Shown here: positions 24,634 to 33,961 of the stretch, in pieces
Numbering within the stretch: the stretch's first letter is position 1
How the letters are laid out: each line of letters begins with the position of its first letter
Assembly: GCA_030532065.1 (NCBI GenBank)
Contig: JAUNLW010000007.1
Coordinates: 153 to 63,943, forward strand
Direction of reading: 5' to 3'
DNA: 63,791 nt
From: Eubacteriales bacterium
GTDB taxonomy: Bacteria; Bacillota; Clostridia; Saccharofermentanales; DTU023
Program-made: the position numbers and the translations under genes
The notes under the pieces: model-generated
The model's input: the letters and a program-made list of their open reading frames with translations, nothing else
The model's database searches: none
Told to the model about the DNA's origin: nothing

Positions 24634-25985
24634 TAGGCTTCGCCTGACACCGCAATGTCATCGATAATGACGGAAGGCGCATAGTGACCCATCATGGTAA
24701 ATTTAGCGTCACTGCCCAGTTCCAAAATGTGTCTCAGCGTATCCAGGATATTACCGGCAATCGTGATCTGGTTGACTGGGCGATCTTTCTTGCCATCTTT
24801 GATCAGGAAGCCCACTGCCGGCAGAGAGTAGTCACCGCTGATGGGATCCAGACCTGAATGCAGTCCTTGGATGTCTGTGATCAAGAGGCCATCACCTACT
24901 TCTGCCAAGAGACCAGCAAAATCTTTTTCGCCAGGCTCTACATACATAAAAGTCAACCCGGGTGTGGACTGAGATTTATAGCTGCGGCTGGCACTGCCTG
25001 TAGATTCTTTACCATCTTTCCTGGCAGTCTCTAAGTTGTAGAGGTAATTGCTAAGTTTACCGTTTTCTATCAAAGGAAGCTTTTGCGTGGGTACGCCTTC
25101 ACCGTCATAAATCAAGGGCACAGGGTTTTCTTCGCTGGCGGGGAAGTCATATATTGCCAGGCAATCAGAGGCTACCTGTTGGCCCAGTTTACCTTGCAAT
25201 AAAGAGAGGCCTTTTTGGACTTGTTCGGCCGAGAATGCCATGGACAAAGAGGCTACCAGTAATTGAGCGAAAGTTTCCTGATCCAGGACTACTCGGTATT
25301 TACCAGGTGCCGTACTCTTGGCGCCATAGGTCTCCAAGGCTCGTTCCATAGCCGCCTTCGCCAGTTTTTCCGCGTCCAGTTCCTCCAAGTTATGCAACAC
25401 TTGGAAATCGATACCGGACTTCATCTCGTCACCACGCGCCACTACCAGATAAACATAAACCAGAGCGTAATTACCACCGGTCTCCCGCTCCAGGCCCAGG
25501 CTGTTGCAGAGGATAGAATTAGCGGAGGTATACTGCAAGGCAACTTTAGCCATACGGATCTCTTCGCCTTGTTCTTGAGCCTGACGGCTGAGTGTAGAGT
25601 TAAGCTTCTTGAGACTCCGCATAACCTCGTCTGCTTCAAATTTGAAAGATTCTTTGGCTGCCACCTCCGGAACGATCTCGCCGACCGCGGGGACGTATAG
25701 GCTTCTTTCAGGAGTTGCTTCAGCAACTTCCACTCCGGCTGCTACTTTTTCCAGCAGGAAGTCGATCGCCTCAGGGCCGATCTCTTCGCTGTAGGCTTGT
25801 GCCCAGCGGTTATCTTTGCAGACTAAAAGTTGTATACCGCCTATCTCAGCCAGCTCGAACTCGTCCAGGTCTCCGTTATAGAGGCTGATAGCAGAGGACA
25901 CACTGTTTTCCATATATACTTCAGCCTCATCGTAGAGGGCTTTTGCACGCTCTAAGCATTGCTCGACAAAAAGTTTACGATCCAT
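24633..25985 (-). CDS. tldE: TldE/PmbA family protein, first pair
   Basis: Non-catalytic partner of the heterodimeric TldD/TldE zinc metalloprotease, which in E. coli removes the leader peptide of microcin B17 and helps degrade CcdA. About 450 residues, with PmbA-type segments such as ALYDEAEVYMENSVSSAIS and LSNYLYNLETARKDGKESTGSASR. There is no HExxxH, as expected for the TldE subunit. ATG at 25985 follows AGGAG with 7-base spacing; a frame from 26006 would overlap tldD and is less likely. It follows tldD by 10 bases and overlaps the aldolase start. Confidence 0.88.
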   Translation of the reverse strand: MDRKLFVEQCLERAKALYDEAEVYMENSVSSAISLYNGDLDEFELAEIGGIQLLVCKDNRWAQAYSEEIGPEAIDFLLEKVAAGVEVAEATPERSLYVPAVGEIVPEVAAKESFKFEADEVMRSLKKLNSTLSRQAQEQGEEIRMAKVALQYTSANSILCNSLGLERETGGNYALVYVYLVVARGDEMKSGIDFQVLHNLEELDAEKLAKAAMERALETYGAKSTAPGKYRVVLDQETFAQLLVASLSMAFSAEQVQKGLSLLQGKLGQQVASDCLAIYDFPASEENPVPLIYDGEGVPTQKLPLIENGKLSNYLYNLETARKDGKESTGSASRSYKSQSTPGLTFMYVEPGEKDFAGLLAEVGDGLLITDIQGLHSGLDPISGDYSLPAVGFLIKDGKKDRPVNQITIAGNILDTLRHILELGSDAKFTMMGHYAPSVIIDDIAVSGEA

Positions 25986-25995
25986 CTTTTTACTC

Positions 25996-27375
25996 CTATC
26001 TGCCACCTACGGTGAGTTTGCTGATACGCAAGGGAGGTTGACCTAAAGCAGCGGGGATACTGCCGCTGGAAGCACCACACATACCGTGGCCTAAAGCGAA
26101 TTCCTGGCCGACCATATCAATCTTCTGCAAGACTTCTAAACCGGTACCGATAAGTGAGGCGCCTCTTACCGGGCAAGTAATTTTGCCGTTTTCGATCAGA
26201 TAACCTTCCGCTACGGCAAAGTTAAATTCGCCTGTCGTTACGTCTACTGAACCACCACCCAATTTCTTGGCATAAAGTCCATATTCTGTATTGGCAATGA
26301 TTTCTTCCCGCGTAGAGTTACCGGGGGCGATAAAGGTGTTATTCATCCTGGAAGTCGGTACCCAGCGGTAAGATTGACGGCGGCAGGAACCAGTGGATTC
26401 CAGGCCCATACGCTTACCGTTCAGGCGGTCAACCAGATAGGACTTAAGTACGCCGTTCTCGATCAGGACATTGCGCTGAGTGGGCGTGCCCTCGTCATCA
26501 TAAGTAGATGAACCCCAGGCATTGGGGAGGCTGCCATCGTCGATGGCTGTGACCAAGGGTGAGGCGATCTGTTGGCCCAATTTACCGGTATAAACCGAGG
26601 TGCCCTTGGAAACAAAGGAGGCTTCTAAGCCGTGTCCACAAGACTCGTGGAAGAGAACGCCGCCAAAAGCATTGTCCATAATAACCGGCATGGAGCCGGA
26701 GGGCGCGTAATCTGCCTTGATCATAGTAACGGCAACTCTCGCTGCTTCTTTGGCAATCTCTCTAATATCGTGGTGTTCAAAGAACTCAAAGCCCATGGAC
26801 GCTCCCGGTCCCTCAAAGCCAGTCTGCATCTCGCCTTTGTCTTGAGCTACAGCCGATACAGCAAAGCGGGTCCTGACGCGAGCGTCTTCTACCCATAAGC
26901 CCTCGGAGTTGGCAATCAGGACATTTTGTGTGCCTTCGAGATAGCGGGCCGAAGCCTGGCTGATTAGTGGGTCGTAGGCCTTTACCACATCGTGAGCTTC
27001 CGCGCAGAGATCGACCTTTTGTCTGAGGGCGATCTGTTCTGGGAGCAGTTTGATGGTATTTACATTAGCCCTGCTGCTGGCATGAAAAGGCAGTACTTTT
27101 TGTTTGGCCTCTCCGTTTAGAGCAGCTGCCGCATTGCGCGCTAACTCTAAGAGTGATTCTTCTGAGAGATCTGAAGTATAGCTGTAGATGACTTCAAAAC
27201 CTTTGATCAGACGGAGACCCAGACCGTAATCGCGTCCCTGGTCCAAGCGATCCAGTTTAGCGTCTACATAACTAATGGTGGTAACGTCTTTATCTTCTAC
27301 GAAGATTTCCGCGAAATCCGCGCCTCCGGCTAAAGCCGTGGAAAGTACGCGTTCTACCGTTGCTTGTTTGAGCAT
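25996..27375 (-). CDS. tldD: TldD family zinc metalloprotease, first pair
   Basis: Catalytic subunit of a TldD/TldE protease. The zinc and catalytic motif HESCGH (His243, Glu244, His248) is intact in LFHESCGHGLEAS, and the C-terminal AEGYLIENGKITCPVRGASLIGTG-like region supplies the family cysteine and Gly-rich motifs. 459 residues is typical. AAGGAAG precedes the ATG. It heads an operon tldD-tldE-aldolase. No candidate peptide precursor gene was seen directly beside it. A second, divergent pair lies at 45.3-48.0 kb. Confidence 0.9.
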   Translation of the reverse strand: MLKQATVERVLSTALAGGADFAEIFVEDKDVTTISYVDAKLDRLDQGRDYGLGLRLIKGFEVIYSYTSDLSEESLLELARNAAAALNGEAKQKVLPFHASSRANVNTIKLLPEQIALRQKVDLCAEAHDVVKAYDPLISQASARYLEGTQNVLIANSEGLWVEDARVRTRFAVSAVAQDKGEMQTGFEGPGASMGFEFFEHHDIREIAKEAARVAVTMIKADYAPSGSMPVIMDNAFGGVLFHESCGHGLEASFVSKGTSVYTGKLGQQIASPLVTAIDDGSLPNAWGSSTYDDEGTPTQRNVLIENGVLKSYLVDRLNGKRMGLESTGSCRRQSYRWVPTSRMNNTFIAPGNSTREEIIANTEYGLYAKKLGGGSVDVTTGEFNFAVAEGYLIENGKITCPVRGASLIGTGLEVLQKIDMVGQEFALGHGMCGASSGSIPAALGQPPLRISKLTVGGR

Positions 27376-27515
27376 ATGCTTCCTTTCTTTAGTGAAGGTC
27401 AGTCCTCAGTTTATATCCAGCTGACTGGCAAATTTCCCGCGACTGTCCTGGCATTTTATCTAGATTATAAAAACCACTTTAACAAGGATTAGGCGCAATA
27501 GCCAGATACCAAACG

Positions 27516-27546
27516 TAAAAAACCGCCCTTCCTTAGAAGAGCGGCT
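27516..27546 (-). terminator. Terminator of tRNA-Asp
   Basis: Minus-strand hairpin GCCGCTCTTC/GGAAGGGCGGT followed by TTTTTT, three bases after the tRNA 3' end. Confidence 0.82.
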
Positions 27547-27548
27547 TC

Positions 27549-27625
27549 TGGCGACTCAGAAGGGACTCGAACCCTCGACCTCCAACGTGACAGGCTGGCA
27601 TTCTAACCAACTGAACTACTGAGCC
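27549..27625 (-). tRNA. tRNA-Asp (anticodon GTC)
   Basis: 77-base cloverleaf on the minus strand. The acceptor GGCTCAG pairs with CTGAGTC with one G-U. The anticodon loop is CTGTCAC and the T arm contains GGTTCGAGTCC. CCA is encoded. It lies between comF and tldD. Confidence 0.95.
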
Positions 27626-27709
27626 ATATTATTGACAAGTTAAAAATTTGCCTGCTTTTTAGCAGTGCCTGAACTTTAGCAGAGCTTAAGGAATTTGTCA
27701 AAAGTTTTT

Positions 27710-28447
27710 TCAAAAGTCTCGCGCCGGTTCCCAGGCTTGCTCAGCCATGCACAACACTCGTACTTGCGCCCCACTCGTCAAGAGCGCGCGGCTGGCGTTC
27801 AGGCAAGAGGCACCACTGGTCAGAACATCGTCAATCAAGAGTAGCTTCGCGCCCTGCAGTCTGCGGCCCGGGTCTTCTGATAGGGCAAAGGCTCCTTCTA
27901 AGTTTCGGAACCGTGCTTTGAAGCCATTTAGAGAGCTTTGGGTTGCTGTATCGCGAGTACGGATCAATAAATTTTCCAGGCAAGAGCAGTCCAAATATTC
28001 GGCCATGGCGTGAGTTATCAGCTGAGCCTGGTTATAGGAGCGCCAGCGCTCTCTCATCGGATGAAGCGGCAGCGCCACCAGATAGTCTGGCGCGTAAGCC
28101 AGAGTCTGTAGTTTTTGCACTGCAAAGGCAGCCAAAACCTGGGCCGCTGCTTTTTTACCAGAAAACTTGAGACCCAGAATCAACTCGCGCGCCGGTCCCG
28201 CAAAGTCAAATACAGGGGCATAAGGCACCTGGCTATAAGGCAAATAGCTCCAATTGCCTTCAAGATAAGGCAGACGAGCCAGACAGGATGGACAAAGCCA
28301 GCGCCTGGTTTCTGCCAATAAGTCACCAGGCCCCGCAGTGCGAGGCCTGGCCCAATACGGTACGCCATTATCTCTCAAGTCCTGGCCACAGGCCAGGCAG
28401 AGGTTTGCGTCAATTAAATCCCTCAATAGGGATAAGGCGCTAATCAA
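27710..28447 (-). CDS. comF: ComF family phosphoribosyltransferase-like protein
   Basis: Competence-type ComF protein: an N-terminal zinc-binding part (CLACGQDL and CPSCLARLP) followed by a phosphoribosyltransferase fold with the PRPP-like motif [12 protein letters not shown] near residue 200. ComF is needed for DNA uptake or single-strand DNA transport in naturally competent bacteria. Length is typical. The TTG start lies within the last codons of metK (CTTGATTAG), giving an 8-base overlap and translational coupling. The Tad-like operon is divergent from metK-comF. No other competence genes are present. Confidence 0.88.
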   Translation of the reverse strand: MISALSLLRDLIDANLCLACGQDLRDNGVPYWARPRTAGPGDLLAETRRWLCPSCLARLPYLEGNWSYLPYSQVPYAPVFDFAGPARELILGLKFSGKKAAAQVLAAFAVQKLQTLAYAPDYLVALPLHPMRERWRSYNQAQLITHAMAEYLDCSCLENLLIRTRDTATQSSLNGFKARFRNLEGAFALSEDPGRRLQGAKLLLIDDVLTSGASCLNASRALLTSGAQVRVLCMAEQAWEPARDF

Positions 28448-29630
28448 GCCTGGCTTGTTTACGCAGACTATCTACCATGTCCAGTCTTTCCCAAGGCAGG
28501 TCTACGTCAGTGCGGCCAAAGTGACCGTAATTGGCCGTGGCCCGATAGATCGGAGCGCGGAGGTTGAATCTCTCAATGATGGCCTGCGGTCTCAGGTCAA
28601 AATTCTTCTGCACTAAATCCAGGATCTCTCCCTTGGGCAAATGCTCAGTGCCGAAGGTCTCCACGTCCAGAGATACCGGCTCAGCTACACCGATGGCATA
28701 GGCTAATTGTAGTTCCAGCTTGTCCGCGATACCTGCGGCTACCAGGTTCTTGGCGGCGTGGCGGGCTGCATAAGCGGCTGAGCGGTCAACCTTTGTGGGG
28801 TCTTTACCGGAGAAGGCACCACCACCGTGATGGCCAAAGCCGCCATAGGAGTCAGCGATGATCTTGCGTCCGGTAAGGCCGGAGTCACCTTGTGGTCCAC
28901 CTATAACAAAACGACCGGTCGGGTTAATGTAATATTTGGTTTCAGGCCGGAGCATGTCCTTAGGCAATACATGGTCCAGCACTAATTTGTGTACTTCTTC
29001 CTGTACTTTTTCCAAGCTGGCATCCGCGAGATGTTGCGTGGAAACTACGACGGTATCGATATAAAGCGGCTTATTGCCGTCATAGCAAACTGTTACTTGC
29101 GCCTTGCCGTCAGGTTGGAAGGTCTTTGATTCGCCCGACTTTCTGACATCGGATAAAGTCCGACAGATATTTTGCGCCAAGACATACGGCAGGGGCATAT
29201 ATTCAGGTGTTTCCTTACAGGCGTAGCCAAAGATCATACCTTGGTCACCAGCGCCTAAAGTCAGGTCTAACTCACCTTGCTTCGATTCGTAAGACCTATC
29301 AACACCCAGGGCAATGTCCGGGGATTGCTCGTTGATTGATGTCAATACTGCGCAAGTATCGGCGTTGAATCCGGAGTGGTTGTCGATATAGCCAATGTCA
29401 CGGATAACGCCTCTGGCAGTCGTAGCAATGTCTACGTAAGCCTTAGTGGTGATCTCACCCATAACCAAGACAATACCAGTGGTGCTGCTAACTTCACAAG
29501 CTACGCGAGCATTCGGGTCCTGACGCAGGATCTCGTCCAGGATCGCGTCGGCGATCTGGTCACAGACCTTGTCAGGATGTCCTTCGGTAACCGCTTCCGA
29601 AGTAAGATATCTAAATTTCAGATCTTGCAT
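28440..29630 (-). CDS. metK: S-adenosylmethionine synthetase
   Basis: Makes S-adenosylmethionine from methionine and ATP. Full length (396 residues) with the family signatures [12 protein letters not shown] and [22 protein letters not shown] and the N-terminal [20 protein letters not shown] stretch. The message has a short leader: an extended -10 TGCTACAAT lies about 40 bases upstream, and no SAM riboswitch is visible. It is co-transcribed with comF. SAM feeds mtaB among others. Confidence 0.96.
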   Translation of the reverse strand: MQDLKFRYLTSEAVTEGHPDKVCDQIADAILDEILRQDPNARVACEVSSTTGIVLVMGEITTKAYVDIATTARGVIRDIGYIDNHSGFNADTCAVLTSINEQSPDIALGVDRSYESKQGELDLTLGAGDQGMIFGYACKETPEYMPLPYVLAQNICRTLSDVRKSGESKTFQPDGKAQVTVCYDGNKPLYIDTVVVSTQHLADASLEKVQEEVHKLVLDHVLPKDMLRPETKYYINPTGRFVIGGPQGDSGLTGRKIIADSYGGFGHHGGGAFSGKDPTKVDRSAAYAARHAAKNLVAAGIADKLELQLAYAIGVAEPVSLDVETFGTEHLPKGEILDLVQKNFDLRPQAIIERFNLRAPIYRATANYGHFGRTDVDLPWERLDMVDSLRKQARLD

Positions 29631-29826
29631 TATCTATTTCCTCACTTCCCGCTGCGATGCAATGGCAACCATTGTAGCAGCTTCATCTGGTAGAAAAAAG
29701 AAGTTTTTCGACAAATTGCTTGTATTTATCAATAATTGTCGTTCTTTTGCTGTGGACAGGCTCTTTTCCTGCCCTAAACTGGCCATGGTCAATCAATCCG
29801 ACAGAGAAAGGAGCCGTCCTCGCGTC

Positions 29827-30786
29827 ATGCGGCAAGCAGTCTATAAAATCTTAATCATCGATTCTGATCCTCATTACGGCAGCGTGTTAGCTAATCTGTT
29901 AAACCGTGCCGGCAAAAGGCGTTATACCGCACGACCTATCTTTAATATCAAAGATCTCATGCCTTATCTGACAGGAGAAGAACAGCCTGATCTTGTGATC
30001 TTGGAACAGAATTTTCCTTTAACGGAAGCAGCCAAGGCTGAGCTAGCCACATTAAACTGCCTGGAGAAAGTCCAGCGTGCCAGCATTCATCAGAGAGGGC
30101 AGTTAGTCCAAGGCATGAAGGCCGGTCAAATTCTCCACGAGGTTGAGTTGGCCCTGAGAAGAGCAGCTCCCGGCGGCGTCAGCGCAAAACCCCTTATTCT
30201 TGTCCACAGCTTTTCTGCGCGTTTACGCTATCAATGGCTCACGAATTTTGTGAGGCAACAAAAGGCCTTTGGTCAGCCCGTTTATTATTTCCCCATTTTG
30301 GCGGGTTATCATCTGAGCCTACCGGTAGAATTTTCGCCCGGTCCGGAGCTCTCTTCTCTCCTGCTTTTGTTGAGCACAGGCGCCAGCCCCACCTACCAGG
30401 GCTTTGGGCCTTGTTTTGAATTCCAAAAAGGCGATTACTATGCCCTGCGCTTAGGGGGCGGATCCGAAGACCTGACCCTCGCCGGCAATTCTGTGCGCGC
30501 TCAACTTCTATTTTTATTTAAAAAATTCATTCGCAGCCGAGGTGAAAGCTCAGTAGGTTTGGTTGAGCTGGGAGACTTACCTCTGGGCAACATAGCAGAG
30601 CTGGCTGCCTTTGCCGATATCTTTGTAGCGGAAGTTCCAAAAGGAAGAGATTATGCCGCTCGGCAAGCCCAAAAAGAAATGCGGCAAATCACCAATGCCC
30701 TACCCGATCAAGTCTTGTTCTGGGAGTTAGATCCTTATAATTTGCCACTGGCTAAACATCGCGCGGCGAGGAGGGCACGGCAATGA
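29827..30786 (+). CDS. TadZ/CpaE-like protein with receiver-like domain and degenerate P-loop
   Basis: First gene of the Tad-like operon, about 320 residues. The N-terminus looks like a response-regulator receiver domain (YKILIIDSDPHYGSVLANLL, then LVILEQNFP), as in CpaE/TadZ proteins that position the Tad secretion machine. The second half occupies the place of the ParA-like ATPase but the Walker A segment reads VHSFSARLRYQW without a Gly-Lys-Thr, so nucleotide hydrolysis is unlikely. ATG at 29827 fits the domain boundary, with AAAGGAG rather far (13 bases) upstream; ATG at 29785 is an alternative. It ends 4 bases into tadA. Confidence 0.65.
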   Translation: MRQAVYKILIIDSDPHYGSVLANLLNRAGKRRYTARPIFNIKDLMPYLTGEEQPDLVILEQNFPLTEAAKAELATLNCLEKVQRASIHQRGQLVQGMKAGQILHEVELALRRAAPGGVSAKPLILVHSFSARLRYQWLTNFVRQQKAFGQPVYYFPILAGYHLSLPVEFSPGPELSSLLLLLSTGASPTYQGFGPCFEFQKGDYYALRLGGGSEDLTLAGNSVRAQLLFLFKKFIRSRGESSVGLVELGDLPLGNIAELAAFADIFVAEVPKGRDYAARQAQKEMRQITNALPDQVLFWELDPYNLPLAKHRAARRARQ

Positions 30787-31964
30787 CTTACCAAGAACGT
30801 CAGGCTTTGATCGCCAAAGCCCTTTTGCGCTATCCCGGTCTGGAAAATTTATCAGACGCCAAGCTCTTAGCTGCCTTAGGGGAATTTGTGGCCGCAGAAT
30901 ACGAAGGTTCAAGTCTAAGGCTAGAAGAAAAACGTCTCTTAAGCCGGGATCTTTTTCACACTATGCGGGGTCTGGATATTCTCGAAGAACTCCTGGCTGA
31001 TCCCACAATCAGTGAGATTATGGTCAATGGTCCTAAGCAGGTTTTTATTGAAAAAGAAGGGCGCGTCGAAAAAAGCGACCTGCAATTTGATGACAGCGAC
31101 CACCTGATGCGGATGATCAACCGCTGTTTCGGTCGTGCCAACCGCAATATCAGCGAACAAAAGCCCTTGGGAACTTTGCGCTTTCCCGATGGCTCGCGTT
31201 TACAGGCAGTATTGCCACCTGCCAGCCCTGATGGGCCTGCTCTCTCACTGCGGCGCTTTAAGAACTTCAAACCCAGTCTGTCTGAACTTATTCGCCGTGA
31301 TAGTCTGACTCCTCAGGCTGCAGCTTTTCTGCAAAACGCAGTTATCCGTAAAGAAAATATCTTTATTAGTGGTGGTACCGGCTCAGGCAAAACCAGTTTC
31401 CTTAATGCCTTGTCCGCCGAAATACCACGACAGTCTCGCGTCATTACGATCGAAGACACAGCCGAACTCGACTTACAGAATGTCGATAATCTCCTGCGAC
31501 TGGAGGCCAGAGAAGCTGGGCCAGATGGCAAAGGCGAGTTGAGTCTAGAAGCTTTGATTCGTACCGCGCTTCGTTTACGTCCTGACCGCATTATTGTCGG
31601 CGAAGTAAGAGGAGAAGAAGCCTACGCCATGATTGAAGCCATGCGCAGTGGCCATCCCGGATCCATGTCTTCTGGCCACGCCAATAACCCCGAAGATATG
31701 TTGGATCGTCTGGCTTTGCTGCTGTTGCTGCGTTTAGATCTGCCTTGGGAGGCAGTTTTGCGTATGCTTTACAGTTCTCTGGACCTGATAGTACATCTGG
31801 AAAGGTTGTCCTCCGGCTTAAGAAGAGTCCATTCCATAGTCAGGCCACAGCTTGACCCGCAGGGCCAGGGGTATTTGGAAACCGTATTCCAGCGCAGCCC
31901 TGATGGTCAGCTGATTTATGCGGCTAAAGGCAAAAATTTCGAGCGGAGCTTATACCATGTTTAA
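30783..31964 (+). CDS. tadA: Tad/CpaF-type secretion ATPase
   Basis: Hexameric ATPase of the type II/IV secretion superfamily that powers assembly of Flp/Tad pili at the inner membrane. Walker A GGTGSGKTS (about 197-205), the Asp box TIEDTAEL, Walker B RIIVGEVRGEEA and the His box SSGHANNPEDMLDRL are all intact. An N-terminal domain with DPTISEIMVNGP is typical of CpaF. 393 residues is slightly short but complete. Start overlaps the TadZ-like stop (ATGA) and its stop overlaps the start of the fused TadB-TadC gene. Confidence 0.93.
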   Translation: MTYQERQALIAKALLRYPGLENLSDAKLLAALGEFVAAEYEGSSLRLEEKRLLSRDLFHTMRGLDILEELLADPTISEIMVNGPKQVFIEKEGRVEKSDLQFDDSDHLMRMINRCFGRANRNISEQKPLGTLRFPDGSRLQAVLPPASPDGPALSLRRFKNFKPSLSELIRRDSLTPQAAAFLQNAVIRKENIFISGGTGSGKTSFLNALSAEIPRQSRVITIEDTAELDLQNVDNLLRLEAREAGPDGKGELSLEALIRTALRLRPDRIIVGEVRGEEAYAMIEAMRSGHPGSMSSGHANNPEDMLDRLALLLLLRLDLPWEAVLRMLYSSLDLIVHLERLSSGLRRVHSIVRPQLDPQGQGYLETVFQRSPDGQLIYAAKGKNFERSLYHV

Positions 31965-33630
31965 GACCAAGTGCTTAGGGACGCTTCACCCTTCTTCCGC
32001 AAGCTCAGGAAAACTTGTTTCCAAGGCTTGCCGTTACCTGCAAGAGCGCCACAGTAGGCTCAGTCTGGGGCTGGCTTTGCTCTTCCAAATCGTGGCGATC
32101 TTAGCCTTTCCCGGTGCCGGCAACTGGGCGCTTTGGCTGGCTGTACCGCAACTCGTTCTCATTTCAAAAGTGTTCTTCCTGTATATCAGGTCTCGCCAAG
32201 AAGTGCGGGAGGAAAGAGATTTTGCTGCTTTCATATCTTATTTGGCCAGCGCCGTTAGCAGTGGCCGCAATCTGGAGCTTAGTCTGGTAGAGGCCAGGGA
32301 TAAATTCTGCCCGGAATTAGATGAGAACAGTCGCATAAATCAAGCGGTGGCCGATCTCTCACTCTCGCTCTATGCCGGTTTGGGCTTAAGAGAAAGTCTA
32401 CTCGCTTTCTCTAATCCCTTTCGCCAGTCCTCAATCCGGATCTTTGCCCAGGTTCTGGCCAGTCTGGTGGAATGGGGCGTACGCTACGATATCTACTTGC
32501 AGCTCCAGCGCGATAATCTGCACAAAGAGCTCGAGGTTAAGGCAGAGATCCGTTCCATCCAAAGTGCCACGATCATGGAAACCCTGATCATGAGTCTCAT
32601 GCCTTTTGCTATGTCCTTTGCTATTTCCCGCTCCGCCTTTACCAGAGATCTATATGAGGAGGCAATCTGGCAACCCCTACAGACCCTGCTCCTGCTTTTG
32701 TCAGTATTGGGATTTGCCCTGGCCCTCCGCCTTTTAACTCACGGCTTTAAGCAGGAAAAATTAAAGCCAGTGCGTCTAGCCTCAGAAATTAGGGAGCAGA
32801 GTTTCGGTTACAAGCTGGCCACAGCCTGGGCGGGTATTCTAACCCGTATCTACAGGCAAGACCAGCAAAAGCAGATCTGCCGACATTTAGCTTATCTATA
32901 TCCCAAAGAGGATCAGCTTTGGGAAAGATGGTGTCTGACTAAATTATACTGGCTCGGCCTTCCTCTTCTTCCTGCGCTCTTATTCGCCGAAGCAGCTTTT
33001 CTTTTGGTCATGCCACTGATCTTTTTCTTACCCGACGCCAGCCTACATGAGAAAGAAAAACAGCTCAAGCAGCGAGAGCTTGAGGAATACCCTTTGCTGC
33101 TCAATCTCTTAGCTATTCTCATCGCTTCCGGACTGACAGCTGAGCGCAGCCTGCGTTTGACCTTGCAGGTTTTGCTGAGGGAAGACCAAAGCAAGCCTGG
33201 ATCAACGCTTACTCGCTATTCAAATCTTCAGAATTCAAGCCTTCAGAAAAGATCTAAGAAGACGCAAAAAAGAATGCGAAAAAAAGATTTTCCTTACCAA
33301 GATCTCTTAGAACTTGACTTAACTACTGTACGCAAAGGACTGGAAAGCGGACTCACCGCAGATCAAGCTTTAGCCGACCTGGCTTCACGTCGCTTTCATG
33401 CCGAAACGGCACAACTGCTTCACCTTCTCAGTCGCTATGCCCAGGAAGGCGCTGAAGAGCAAGTAAATATGATCCGTATCCAAGCCATGCGCAGCACCGA
33501 TAACCTGCGCAATGCCATGAGGGAACGTTTGAGCCGCAAAGGACTCAAGCTCTTGTTACCTATGGCCCTGGACTTGATTTTAGTCCTGGCCATCGCCGCC
33601 CTTCCGGCTCTCCTGCAAATGTACGTCTGA
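31957..33630 (+). CDS. Fused TadB-TadC type pilus assembly membrane protein
   Basis: A 557-residue protein with two copies of the T2SSF (GspF-type) fold. The first half has a membrane region (about 35-80), a cytoplasmic helical domain (FAAFISYLASAVSSGRNLELSL..) and two helices. The second half repeats this plan: helices near 330-365, the domain YPLLLNLLAILIASGLTAERSL, and C-terminal helix LDLILVLAIAALPALL. TadB and TadC are normally separate proteins, so this looks like a fusion. ATG at 31957 has GGAG eight bases upstream and overlaps the tadA stop; a longer frame from 31918 lies inside tadA. Confidence 0.8.
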   Translation: MFKTKCLGTLHPSSASSGKLVSKACRYLQERHSRLSLGLALLFQIVAILAFPGAGNWALWLAVPQLVLISKVFFLYIRSRQEVREERDFAAFISYLASAVSSGRNLELSLVEARDKFCPELDENSRINQAVADLSLSLYAGLGLRESLLAFSNPFRQSSIRIFAQVLASLVEWGVRYDIYLQLQRDNLHKELEVKAEIRSIQSATIMETLIMSLMPFAMSFAISRSAFTRDLYEEAIWQPLQTLLLLLSVLGFALALRLLTHGFKQEKLKPVRLASEIREQSFGYKLATAWAGILTRIYRQDQQKQICRHLAYLYPKEDQLWERWCLTKLYWLGLPLLPALLFAEAAFLLVMPLIFFLPDASLHEKEKQLKQRELEEYPLLLNLLAILIASGLTAERSLRLTLQVLLREDQSKPGSTLTRYSNLQNSSLQKRSKKTQKRMRKKDFPYQDLLELDLTTVRKGLESGLTADQALADLASRRFHAETAQLLHLLSRYAQEGAEEQVNMIRIQAMRSTDNLRNAMRERLSRKGLKLLLPMALDLILVLAIAALPALLQMYV

Positions 33631-33690
33631 CACAGAGCCACCGCCCGACCTGCCACGAGCAGCTCATCCATTATTATTCGCGAGGTAATT

Positions 33691-33957
33691 ATGTCCAACC
33701 GTAAAAGTTTTTCTCTCATCAACCACCAAAAGCAGGTACAGCCTATGCAGTTGCCTTCTCAGGATCAGAAGCCAAAATTTTCCCATTATTTGCGAAATAA
33801 AGTGCGTGCCGCACAAGGACTGGGCACGGTTGAAATAGTCATTATCATTGCCGTCCTGCTTTCAGTAGCACTTTTATTTCGCGAGCAGATAACCAGCTTT
33901 GCCCAAGAACTTATGGACAAGGTCTTCGATAGTTCTATCGTAGATCAACTGGGTTAA
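33691..33957 (+). CDS. Flp-like pilin subunit
   Basis: An 88-residue prepilin-like protein. A basic leader of about 40 residues ends in a processing-like site G/LGTVE, with Glu at position +5 of the mature part, followed by a hydrophobic helix IVIIIAVLLSVALLF and a short tail. This matches Flp1-type pilins that form the Tad pilus. The leader is longer than usual. GAGG precedes the start. A prepilin peptidase (TadV-like) is not in the window. Sits between the assembly membrane protein and the FHA gene. Confidence 0.78.
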   Translation: MSNRKSFSLINHQKQVQPMQLPSQDQKPKFSHYLRNKVRAAQGLGTVEIVIIIAVLLSVALLFREQITSFAQELMDKVFDSSIVDQLG

Positions 33958-33961
33958 AGAC

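Noticed and set aside
29650..29690. Hairpin CAATGG/CCATTG upstream of metK as a possible SAM riboswitch
   Set aside because: The likely extended -10 (TGCTACAAT) lies within one arm, so most of the hairpin would not be transcribed, and no SAM riboswitch consensus is present.
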